Positions 34,014 through 41,987 of a stretch of DNA of 64,000 bases are shown piece after piece; position 1 is the stretch's first letter, and each line of letters opens with the position of its first letter. The position numbers and the translations under genes are program-made. Under the pieces are notes generated by a model. The model saw only the letters and a program-made list of their open reading frames with translations. It searched no databases and was not told where the DNA came from. The stretch spans positions 1,364,001-1,428,000 of the forward strand of contig NZ_CP059856.1 in assembly GCF_009193325.2 (NCBI RefSeq), written 5' to 3'. The stretch comes from Bacteroides zhangwenhongii. GTDB lineage: Bacteria > Bacteroidota > Bacteroidia > Bacteroidales > Bacteroidaceae.

Positions 34014-35315
34014 ATGGGGAAAAAAGTTGCAGGCACTAAAAATGTATATGAGCTGGCACAAGAACGATTGAAAGTAATATTTAGCGAGTTTGATAATATA
34101 TATGTATCATTTTCCGGAGGTAAGGATAGTGGGGTACTGCTGAATATGTGTATTGATTATATCCGGAAGAATAATTTGAAAATACGTCTGGGAGTCTTCC
34201 ACATGGATTACGAGATCCAGTATAAGATGACCATCGACTATGTAGACCGGATATTGGAGGCCAATAAGGATATTCTGGATGTTTACCGAGTGTGCATTCC
34301 TTTCCGGGTGTCGACCTGCACATCTATGTATCAGTCTTTCTGGCGTCCGTGGGAGGACAGCAAGAAGAATATATGGGTACGCTCCATGCCCAAGAAGGCG
34401 ATGACAAAGGAAGATTTCCCTTTTTATAATACGTCAATGTGGGATTACGAGTTCCAGATGCGTTTTGCGCAATGGTTGCATAATAAGAAGGACGCGGTGC
34501 GCACCTGCTGCCTGATCGGAATCCGTACCCAAGAGAGTTTCAACCGTTGGAGATGCATCTACATGAGCCGCAAATTCCAGATGTATCATAAGTATAAATG
34601 GACTTCAAAAGTGGGCAACGATATTTACAACGCGTACCCTATTTATGACTGGAAGACGACGGACGTATGGACGGCCAACGGAAAGTTCCAATGGGATTAT
34701 AACACGCTGTATGATCTGTATTATCGGGCGGGTGTCAATCTGGAACGCCAGCGCGTGGCGAGTCCTTTCATCAATGAGGCGCAGGAGAGCCTGCAACTCT
34801 ACCGGGTGCTCGATCCCAACACTTGGGGCAAGATGGTCGGGCGGGTGAACGGAGTCAACTTCACCGGTATGTATGGCGGCACCCACGCCATGGGATGGCA
34901 GTCGGTGAAACTTCCCGAAGGATACACATGGCGGGAGTTCATGTATTTCCTTCTGTCCACGTTGCCGGAGCGGGCACGGAAGAATTATCTCCGGAAACTG
35001 TCGGTAAGTGTGAATTTCTGGCGGACGAAAGGCGGCTGTCTGAGTGATTCGACCATCCAGAAGCTGATTGACGCCAAAGTGCCGATTGTCGTGATGGACA
35101 ACAGCAACTATAAAACGTTGAAGAAACCCGTGCGCATGGAATATCAGGATGACATCGACATCCCGGAATTCAAGGAGATACCTACCTACAAGCGGATGTG
35201 CATCTGCATCCTGAAGAACGACCATGCCTGCAAATACATGGGATTCTCGCCTACAAAGGAGGAAATGAGCAAAAGAAGTCAAATAATGGAACAATATAGA
35301 ATCATAGTATCATGA
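34014..35315 (+). CDS. IbrA-like PP-loop protein (PAPS-reductase family, DUF3440)
   Basis: 433 residues. The N-terminal domain has the ATP-pyrophosphatase PP-loop YVSFSGGKDSGVLLNM (SGGKDSG at 34-40), then RLGVFHMDYEIQYKMT and CCLIGIRTQES, as in PAPS reductases and DndC. The C-terminal half (about 200-433) is DUF3440 (KTTDVWTANGKFQWDYNTLYDLYY, RVASPFINEAQESL). This is the layout of IbrA, known in E. coli as an activator of eib genes together with IbrB. The ATG at 34014 follows an unusually good AGGAGG, rare in Bacteroides. It overlaps the ParB-like gene by 4 bp. Confidence 0.88.
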   Translation: MGKKVAGTKNVYELAQERLKVIFSEFDNIYVSFSGGKDSGVLLNMCIDYIRKNNLKIRLGVFHMDYEIQYKMTIDYVDRILEANKDILDVYRVCIPFRVSTCTSMYQSFWRPWEDSKKNIWVRSMPKKAMTKEDFPFYNTSMWDYEFQMRFAQWLHNKKDAVRTCCLIGIRTQESFNRWRCIYMSRKFQMYHKYKWTSKVGNDIYNAYPIYDWKTTDVWTANGKFQWDYNTLYDLYYRAGVNLERQRVASPFINEAQESLQLYRVLDPNTWGKMVGRVNGVNFTGMYGGTHAMGWQSVKLPEGYTWREFMYFLLSTLPERARKNYLRKLSVSVNFWRTKGGCLSDSTIQKLIDAKVPIVVMDNSNYKTLKKPVRMEYQDDIDIPEFKEIPTYKRMCICILKNDHACKYMGFSPTKEEMSKRSQIMEQYRIIVS

Positions 35316-35854
35316 GTGTAGATAAAAGCCCTGTTTATGAGGTAAAGGCGGTGCCTGTGGAAAAAGTGTATGCCAACGATTATAACCCGAATGTGGTGGC
35401 TCCGCCTGAAATGAAGTTGCTCGAACTGTCTATCTGGGAGGATGGATTTACGATGCCCTGCGTGTGTTATTATGATAAGGAGGCCGACCGCTATATCCTG
35501 GTGGACGGTTACCACCGCTATACGGTACTGAAGACATCGAAACGGATTTACAAACGCGAGAACGGGCTGCTTCCGATTGTCGTGATAGACAAGGACCTGT
35601 CCAACCGTATGAGCTCGACCATCCGCCACAACCGTGCGAGAGGTATGCACAACATCGAATTGATGTGCAACATTGTTGCCGAACTTGACAAGGCGGGGAT
35701 GTCGGACCAGTGGATTATGAAGAATATCGGTATGGACCGAGACGAATTGCTGCGTTTGAAACAAATTTCCGGGCTTGCCGACCTGTTTGCCAATCATGAG
35801 TTCAGTATTCCGGACGAAGTTGCCCCGACGGAAACGGAGCGTAAAGTGTTGTAA
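35312..35854 (+). CDS. IbrB-like ParB/sulfiredoxin-domain protein
   Basis: 180 residues. The ParB/Srx N-terminal domain shows VEKVYANDYNPNVVAPPEMKLLELSIWEDGFTMP, YILVDGYHRYTVLK and STIRHNRARGMHNI (the RHNRARG box). The C-terminal helices (GMSDQWIMKNIGMDRDELLRLK) resemble a helix-turn-helix. The ATG overlaps the IbrA-like stop (ATGA), so translation is coupled and the two proteins likely act together. The ParB fold can bind CTP or act as a nuclease; neither is shown here. Confidence 0.88.
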   Translation: MSVDKSPVYEVKAVPVEKVYANDYNPNVVAPPEMKLLELSIWEDGFTMPCVCYYDKEADRYILVDGYHRYTVLKTSKRIYKRENGLLPIVVIDKDLSNRMSSTIRHNRARGMHNIELMCNIVAELDKAGMSDQWIMKNIGMDRDELLRLKQISGLADLFANHEFSIPDEVAPTETERKVL

Positions 35855-35938
35855 TCAGGCAATTAGATATGTATACTATTGTTAATTTTTCTTTTTTAGA
35901 AAATAACCTTTCTGAAAATTGTATATATTAATCAAATA

Positions 35939-35954
35939 GGTTACATTTGTAACC
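35939..35954 (+). promoter_or_regulatory. -7 box within a palindrome, upstream of the UXS gene
   Basis: GGTTACATTTGTAACC is an inverted repeat with perfect 7-bp arms, and it contains TACATTTG (35942-35949), a full -7 match. A regulator bound to the palindrome would cover the promoter. Leader about 55 nt to the ATG at 36007. The stretch 35855-35938 shows nothing else. Confidence 0.5.
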
Positions 35955-36006
35955 ATAAACAAAACGAGGAGACAGCATCTCTTTAGTAAACAATAGAATA
36001 CATAAA

Positions 36007-36948
36007 ATGAAAAGAATTCTGGTAAGTGGAGGAGCCGGCTTTATTGGTTCACATCTTTGCACACGGCTAATAAACGACGGTCACGAAGTGATATGCCTGG
36101 ATAATTTTTTTACGGGGTCGAAAGACAACATCGCTCATCTGATGGGCAATCACCATTTTGAAGTAGTGCGGCATGATGTCACTTACCCATATTCTGCAGA
36201 GGTGGATGAAATATACAACTTGGCTTGTCCCGCGTCCCCACTTCATTATCAGCATGACCCTATACAAACGGCCAAGACGTCGGTGATGGGGGCTATCAAT
36301 ATGCTGGGACTGGCGATGAGACTGGATGCAAAGGTGTTGCAGGCTTCTACGAGCGAGGTGTACGGCGACCCGATTGTGCATCCGCAGCCGGAGTATTATT
36401 GGGGAAACGTAAATCCTGTGGGTTACCGTTCCTGTTACGATGAGGGGAAACGCTGTGCGGAGACATTGTTTATGGATTATCATCGACAGAATGATGTGCG
36501 TGTGAAGATTATCCGCATATTCAATACGTATGGTCCGCGTATGCTGCCGAACGACGGGAGGGTAGTCTCAAACTTCGTTTTGCAGGCCTTGAACAATGAA
36601 GATATCACGATATATGGTGACGGAAAGCAGACGCGCAGTTTCCAATATATCGACGATCTGATAGAGGGAATGATAAGGATGATGGAGACGGAGGACGATT
36701 TTACCGGTCCTGTGAATCTCGGCAATCCGCATGAGTTCTCAATACTGGAGTTGGCGGAAAAGATAATCGCCATGACGGGTTCTTCTTCGAAGATAGTGTT
36801 CAAGTCATTGCCGAACGATGATCCCAAGCAACGGCAGCCGGATATAACGCTGGCAAGGAAAAAACTCGGTTGGGAGCCTGCCGTCGAACTGGAAGATGGG
36901 CTGAGCCGCATGATTGAGTATTTTAAGGGATCTAAAACGAATAAATAA
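36007..36948 (+). CDS. UDP-glucuronate decarboxylase (UDP-xylose synthase)
   Basis: A 313-residue cytoplasmic short-chain dehydrogenase-type enzyme turning UDP-glucuronate into UDP-xylose. It has NAD-binding GGAGFIG (8-14), [19 protein letters not shown] (UXS-specific), [10 protein letters not shown], the catalytic Y144-x3-K148 ([11 protein letters not shown]), and [10 protein letters not shown]. It could feed surface-polysaccharide synthesis, in line with the capsule scar nearby. The sensor-kinase gene starts 10 bp downstream, so they form an operon. Confidence 0.94.
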   Translation: MKRILVSGGAGFIGSHLCTRLINDGHEVICLDNFFTGSKDNIAHLMGNHHFEVVRHDVTYPYSAEVDEIYNLACPASPLHYQHDPIQTAKTSVMGAINMLGLAMRLDAKVLQASTSEVYGDPIVHPQPEYYWGNVNPVGYRSCYDEGKRCAETLFMDYHRQNDVRVKIIRIFNTYGPRMLPNDGRVVSNFVLQALNNEDITIYGDGKQTRSFQYIDDLIEGMIRMMETEDDFTGPVNLGNPHEFSILELAEKIIAMTGSSSKIVFKSLPNDDPKQRQPDITLARKKLGWEPAVELEDGLSRMIEYFKGSKTNK

Positions 36949-36958
36949 GGAGATAATT

Positions 36959-38086
36959 ATGAATGTGGAAATTAATCCTTCCGAATATAAAGTCCTCATT
37001 GTGGACGATGTCATTTCAAATGTACTTTTATTGAAGGTGCTATTGAACAATGAAAAATTTCAGATTGTAACCGCCAGCAACGGTACGGAGGCTTTGGCGC
37101 AGGTGAAGAATGAAAAACCGGATCTTGTGCTGTTGGATGTCATGATGCCGGACATCAGTGGGTTTGACGTGGCGAAGCAGATGAAAGCTGATCCCGGAAT
37201 GTCTGATATTCCTATCATTTTCCTGACTGCGCTGAATAGCACGGCGGATATAGTGAAGGGATTCCAGGTGGGAGGTAACGACTTTATTTCCAAGCCGTTC
37301 AATAAGGAGGAGCTGATCATCCGTGTGACGCACCAGATTTCGCTGGTTGCCGCCAAACGGATCATCGTGGCGCAGACGGAGGAATTGCGTAAGACGATCA
37401 TGGGACGTGACAAACTGTATTCTGTGATTGCGCACGACTTGCGTTCGCCGATGGGTTCTATCAAGATGGTGCTGAATATGCTGATTCTGAATCTGCCCAG
37501 CGAGACAATCGGTGAGGAGATGTATGAGTTGCTGACAATGGCGAACCAGACCACTGAGGATGTGTTCTCACTGCTCGATAATTTGCTGAAATGGACGAAG
37601 AGTCAGATCGGTAAGTTGAAGGTGGTTTATCAGGAGTTCAATATGGTGGAAGTCGTAGAGGGTGTAAGTGAGATCTTTACGATGGTGGCCGGTCTGAAGA
37701 ACATTAAAATTGTGCAGGATATGCCTGTGGTCCCCGTGGTTGTCCGTGCGGATATAGATATGCTTAAGACGGTGATCCGCAACTTGATAAGTAATGCAAT
37801 CAAGTTTAGCAATGAGGGCTCGGAAGTGCTGGTGTCACTGACTGAGGAGGACGGTATGGCTATCGTCAGCGTGAAGGATAGTGGCTGCGGTATCGATGAG
37901 GAGAACCAAAAGAAACTGCTGCATACGGATACGCATTTCAGTACCTTCGGCACTAACAACGAGGAAGGTTCGGGACTGGGATTGCTGCTGTGCCAGGATT
38001 TCATCGTCAAGAATGGAGGCAAACTCTGGTTTACTTCGAAGAAGGGAGAGGGATCTACATTCAGTTTCTCGGTGCCGCTGCTGTAG
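36959..38086 (+). CDS. Response regulator-histidine kinase protein (REC-HisKA-HATPase)
   Basis: 375 residues, cytoplasmic with no membrane segment. The N-terminal receiver domain has phospho-acceptor D60 (VLLDVMMPD). The middle HisKA domain has H159 (VIAHDLRSPMGS). The C-terminal ATPase has RNLISNAIKFS (N box), VKDSGCGIDEE (G1) and GSGLGLLLCQDF (G2). It has no sensor domain, so the input is probably phosphorylation of the receiver. The ATG at 36959 has AAGGAGA 8 bp upstream. A start 15 codons earlier would overlap the UXS gene. Confidence 0.93.
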   Translation: MNVEINPSEYKVLIVDDVISNVLLLKVLLNNEKFQIVTASNGTEALAQVKNEKPDLVLLDVMMPDISGFDVAKQMKADPGMSDIPIIFLTALNSTADIVKGFQVGGNDFISKPFNKEELIIRVTHQISLVAAKRIIVAQTEELRKTIMGRDKLYSVIAHDLRSPMGSIKMVLNMLILNLPSETIGEEMYELLTMANQTTEDVFSLLDNLLKWTKSQIGKLKVVYQEFNMVEVVEGVSEIFTMVAGLKNIKIVQDMPVVPVVVRADIDMLKTVIRNLISNAIKFSNEGSEVLVSLTEEDGMAIVSVKDSGCGIDEENQKKLLHTDTHFSTFGTNNEEGSGLGLLLCQDFIVKNGGKLWFTSKKGEGSTFSFSVPLL

Positions 38087-38090
38087 AGTG

Positions 38091-38274
38091 CACCACAGAT
38101 TACACGGATTAACACAGATTAAAAAGGAAAAAGAGGATTAACACAAATTAAAAAAGAGGATTAGCACAGATTAAAAAAGGAAAAACGCAAATTGCGTAAT
38201 CTGCGTTTTTATCCTCCTCTTCAATTCACGTTTAATCTCTTCTTAATCTGTGTTAATCCGTGTAATCTGTGGTG
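38091..38274. repeat. Large inverted repeat between convergent genes
   Basis: The 31-bp arms at 38091-38121 and 38244-38274 are perfect reverse complements; the core is CACGGATTAACACAGATT. Inside, GGATTA(A/G)CACA(A/G)ATTAAAAAAG-like units repeat three times, and AAAAACGCA/TGCGTTTTT makes a central hairpin near 38181-38211. It lies between the 3' ends of the kinase and AddB-like genes. It probably ends both transcripts and resembles dispersed intergenic palindromes of Bacteroides. Confidence 0.88.
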
Positions 38275-38277
38275 AAA

Positions 38278-41130
38278 CTATCTCTTGCAGATTGCCTTAA
38301 AATCGCAGTATGCACATTTCTTTATGTCCTCTGTCTGCGTGAAAGGTTCTTTCTCATCAAATATTTCCTCCAACAAGGCTTGCAAGCGTTCACGGAACTC
38401 GTCTTCAAAGAAAGCGAAGTTATTTACCGGTATTTTCGGTTTGCGGGGTTCTCCCATTTCGATAACAGGTGAATAGCTTTCTGAGGCGGCACGATGAATA
38501 TAAAGCAAGGCGGGGGCTACCATTAAAGGCTGTTTCCGGCTCATGATGGCGGCATACAGGAACGTTTGGAAGATATAATTGGGACGCGTTTCCGAAGGAG
38601 TGAACAGTTGCTCGATATTGGCAGGAATCTTCGGGCTTCCTCCTGTTTTATAGTCTACGATACGTAATGTACCTTCTTTAGCGTCCATGCGGTCGATTGT
38701 TCCGCCGAGACGGAGCGTTAAAGGGCCTAAGGTAGTCTGTATGGTTATCTTCTCCGATACCTTTTTCTCCATAGCGACCATCTCGAAAGGAGTGTATTGC
38801 AGGTCGTTACGAAGCAACTGTTTCAAGTAAGAAACGATTACTTTGGAATTGATGAGCTGCACACCGTTGTATTCGGGCTTCTCTTCCGGTGCGACTTTGA
38901 ACAATTCCTGCTTGAAGGCTTGGTCTACATAACCTTGCAGCTTTATTTCGTCACGCAGCAGACGTTCCAAGTCCTCTCTCTGAATTATTTTTCCGTTGGC
39001 TGTCAGGTCAGTGTAAGCCAGTTGGGCGGAGAGGTGGAAGATCGTTCCGAACAGGGCGGAATCGATTTCCGCACTTACTTCATCCGGTGTTTTCAGTCCG
39101 GCAACGTATCGGTAATAGAACCTCAGCCGACAATCAAGATAAGTGTTGAGGGCGGAAGGAGAAAGGATGACGGATTCGGGCTGGGCAGTGTCGTAGGCAC
39201 GGTAAAGCCGTCTCAGTATTTCCGGAGTTTTTTCTATTTGTATCTCCAGCGTGTTTTGCGGAGATTGTCCGGCTTCCAGATACTCGCGGGTGATCTCGTG
39301 CGGACCTTCCACCAGCAGTTGTAGCATGAAACGGGACTCTTCGCCACGATTCAGTCCGTCCGAAGAGGTGTTGTAGAGCAGCGTGATATTCTCTGCCCGT
39401 TGAATCAGACGGTAGAAGTAGTAAGCGTATACTGCGTTTTTATGTTCGATGGTCGTCATGCCGAAGGCTTTGCGGAGGTTGTAGGGGATGAAGGAGGACT
39501 CTCCACCGGCTTTCGGAAGTTGCCCCTCGTTGAGCGACAACATGATAAGATTGCGGAAATCGAGGTTACGTGTCTCCAACACTCCCATGATTTGCAGTCC
39601 GATAGCCGGTTCTCCGTGGAAGGGGATATTGGAAGCGGTCAGCACTTTGGTGATAAGACGTTTCAGGGTATCGGTACGCACGCTTAATTCTCCGCTTTCT
39701 ATCAGACTGTATAATCTGTTTATTTTCAGGTGACTCTGGAAGATGGATTCCCGATATAACTGGTTGAAAATATCGTCATATTCCCCTTCTTTGCGGTAGA
39801 GGATGGATATGCTTTTGATTAATCGGAGCAGGTAGTCGCATAACTCCCTGATATTGCTTTGCGGAGTGAAAAGGATAGTCAGGAAGTCATCTTTTTTCAG
39901 TTCCGACGGGAGCGGATAGAAACGGTTGGTCTTTGTCAGCTCGCGTTCCAGGCGGGTGGCATGATCCGATAGTTGCCTGGTGTAGGGGTGTTTTAATATT
40001 TTTGATACGGCTTCGTAGGTGAAACGTCCGGTATCCGGCCGATAGCCGTTGGTTTGTAATTCCATAGCTGCGTTGATGAAGCTGTACACCGGAGTTTGCG
40101 CCAATGGGAATCCCATAGTGATATTTACGTTTTGCACATCCTGTGGGATGGAGTGAAGCACGGGGAGGAGCAGGGCTTCGTTGCAAAGCACGATGGCATT
40201 TTCCTTTTCGCTGCCCATCTGGGCTGTCTGGGAGAACAGGAAGCGGGCTTGTGCATTTTCGGTGGAAGCGGAGATATAACGGATCTTTTTCGGCTTCCGG
40301 AAGATGTCGAAATAACTTTCCGGCAGTTCGTTGGGGAAGTCGATGAGGTTGCGTTTGATAAATTCTCCGGCTTCGTGCTTGGAGATTCGTTGGGTATAGA
40401 AGAGGTCGTAATCCCAATAAAACATGGCTTTCCCGGCTCTTTGCAGCTTTTGGAAGAATTCTTTCTCTACTTTGTTCAGTACGTTGAAACCGACGAATAC
40501 GTATTTATCGTATTTGAGCCGGTCGGTATCGAGTTGTTCGATGACGTTCCGGTAGAGCATACCTTCGTAGGCAATGCCCAGTTCGGCAAGGTTCTCCCGA
40601 TAACGATGATAGATAATACCCAGTTTGTCCCAGAGGGATATGAATTTTTCCTTGAGTTCGGTACGCCGTTCGATGGAGAAGTTCTGAAAGAATTGCCGGA
40701 TGGCTTCTTCCTGTTCTTCATCGAGGAATTCGTAGTCGTCCATCAGGTTCTTCAGGTCTTGCAGGTTGCTGAACAGTTTGTCTGCATCCACCATATTTTT
40801 GTCTACGTCGTCGAAATCGCTAATCAGCAGTTCACCCCAGAAGTAGAAATCGTCCAGCGTCTCCCGACTTCCAGTCTCTTCTTTGAATACTTTATAAAGC
40901 TCGCAAACCAAACGGATCGGATCCCCTGCCTTTTGTACGGATAGTTTCTGCAACAGGTCACTGATACTCATGGCAGCAGGCGACCAGATAGGTTGGTCGG
41001 ATTCTTCTGCCAGGTATTCGTTAAAAAACAGGTTAGCGCGTTTGTTGGGGAAAACGAGCACGGTGCGCGACAGGTCGTTTCCTATTTTCGTATATAAGTC
41101 ATGGGCGACTAGTTGGAGAAATGGTTGCAT
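38278..41130 (-). CDS. AddB-like protein with PD-(D/E)XK nuclease domain
   Basis: 950 residues. The N-terminal part resembles the inactivated helicase of AddB. The C-terminal nuclease domain (about 680-950) has the iron-sulfur cysteines LDCRLRFYYRYVAG and KCAYCDFKAICKR, and the catalytic RIVDYKTG. With AddA (two genes upstream on the same strand) it would form the helicase-nuclease that resects double-strand breaks and degrades foreign linear DNA. The 3' end is 4 bp from the large inverted repeat. A KilA-N gene separates the two subunits. Confidence 0.9.
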   Translation of the reverse strand: MQPFLQLVAHDLYTKIGNDLSRTVLVFPNKRANLFFNEYLAEESDQPIWSPAAMSISDLLQKLSVQKAGDPIRLVCELYKVFKEETGSRETLDDFYFWGELLISDFDDVDKNMVDADKLFSNLQDLKNLMDDYEFLDEEQEEAIRQFFQNFSIERRTELKEKFISLWDKLGIIYHRYRENLAELGIAYEGMLYRNVIEQLDTDRLKYDKYVFVGFNVLNKVEKEFFQKLQRAGKAMFYWDYDLFYTQRISKHEAGEFIKRNLIDFPNELPESYFDIFRKPKKIRYISASTENAQARFLFSQTAQMGSEKENAIVLCNEALLLPVLHSIPQDVQNVNITMGFPLAQTPVYSFINAAMELQTNGYRPDTGRFTYEAVSKILKHPYTRQLSDHATRLERELTKTNRFYPLPSELKKDDFLTILFTPQSNIRELCDYLLRLIKSISILYRKEGEYDDIFNQLYRESIFQSHLKINRLYSLIESGELSVRTDTLKRLITKVLTASNIPFHGEPAIGLQIMGVLETRNLDFRNLIMLSLNEGQLPKAGGESSFIPYNLRKAFGMTTIEHKNAVYAYYFYRLIQRAENITLLYNTSSDGLNRGEESRFMLQLLVEGPHEITREYLEAGQSPQNTLEIQIEKTPEILRRLYRAYDTAQPESVILSPSALNTYLDCRLRFYYRYVAGLKTPDEVSAEIDSALFGTIFHLSAQLAYTDLTANGKIIQREDLERLLRDEIKLQGYVDQAFKQELFKVAPEEKPEYNGVQLINSKVIVSYLKQLLRNDLQYTPFEMVAMEKKVSEKITIQTTLGPLTLRLGGTIDRMDAKEGTLRIVDYKTGGSPKIPANIEQLFTPSETRPNYIFQTFLYAAIMSRKQPLMVAPALLYIHRAASESYSPVIEMGEPRKPKIPVNNFAFFEDEFRERLQALLEEIFDEKEPFTQTEDIKKCAYCDFKAICKR

Positions 41131-41161
41131 ATTGAATATATAATTGTGGGATGTATATTGA

Positions 41162-41965
41162 TTATTTTAATAGTTTTCTGTTTCCATTCTCTTCTAATAC
41201 CCGCATTTGTTGAATTGCCACTTGGTTGAGTTTTATAAGTCGTTCACCTTGTGGTATACCTTGTTCAATGAATACGGCATTAAGATTTTCCATATTGGAA
41301 AGACAAATCAGCTCATTAATAGAGGCATAATCACGTATATTTCCTTTGAGCTGAGGATATCGTTCACGCCACATCTTGGCAGTTATACCAAACATAGCTA
41401 CATTCAACATATCAGCTTCATCAGAGTAAATGATACTCGCCTGTTTGGCTGTTACTTCGGCAGGGATGAGGTTTTGCTTAATAGCATCGGTATGAATGTG
41501 GTAATTAATCTTAGAAAGTTCTCGTTTTGCTGTCCATCCAAGTTGGGCTTGTTCCTGTTCTTTCAATCGTTGGAACTCTTTTAACAGATAGAGTTTGAAT
41601 TGTGGTGATACCCAAGATGCGAATTCAAAAGCTATATCTTTGTGTGCATAGGTTCCACCGTAACGACCTGCTTTGGCGATAATACCTTTCGATTTAGTCT
41701 TTTCTACCCATTGTTTTACGGAAAGGATAAAACGGTTTAACCCTGCTTCATTTTTAATTCCCTCGAATTCGGGGGAATTAAATTCAGGATTATACATTTC
41801 TTCCCATATTCCAAGAAACTCTATTGTGTTCTTATTGCGTAACCATTTTTCAATAAGAGCTAACCCGTTTTCTATATTACGTACCATGTCGGTCAGGGAG
41901 ATATAGTCTTTCTCATCGTATGCGATGATGGTTACTTCTGTATTTTGGACTTTAATTTTAGCCAT
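41162..41965 (-). CDS. KilA-N domain protein between the addA and addB-like genes
   Basis: 267 residues, cytoplasmic. The KilA-N domain is at about 15-125: DYISLTDMVRNIENGLALIEKWLRNKNTIEFL, then GRYGGTYAHKDIAFEFASWVSPQFKLYLLKEFQRLK. This DNA-binding fold is common in phages, and in Bacteroides as solitary genes. The coding sequence looks more AT-rich than both neighbours, suggesting later insertion into the operon. Gaps are 22 bp to AddA and 31 bp to AddB, same strand. Its role here is unknown; it may regulate the nuclease or be carried by chance. Confidence 0.9.
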   Translation of the reverse strand: MAKIKVQNTEVTIIAYDEKDYISLTDMVRNIENGLALIEKWLRNKNTIEFLGIWEEMYNPEFNSPEFEGIKNEAGLNRFILSVKQWVEKTKSKGIIAKAGRYGGTYAHKDIAFEFASWVSPQFKLYLLKEFQRLKEQEQAQLGWTAKRELSKINYHIHTDAIKQNLIPAEVTAKQASIIYSDEADMLNVAMFGITAKMWRERYPQLKGNIRDYASINELICLSNMENLNAVFIEQGIPQGERLIKLNQVAIQQMRVLEENGNRKLLK

Positions 41966-41987
41966 ATATTTTAATTTTACTCAGTAT

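Noticed and set aside
38091..38274. CRISPR array
   Set aside because: The repeats are inverted and irregular with no spacers of constant length, and no cas genes are nearby.
40096..40944. Open frame of 282 codons on the plus strand
   Set aside because: It is antisense to the AddB-like gene, which is continuous and conserved across this stretch.
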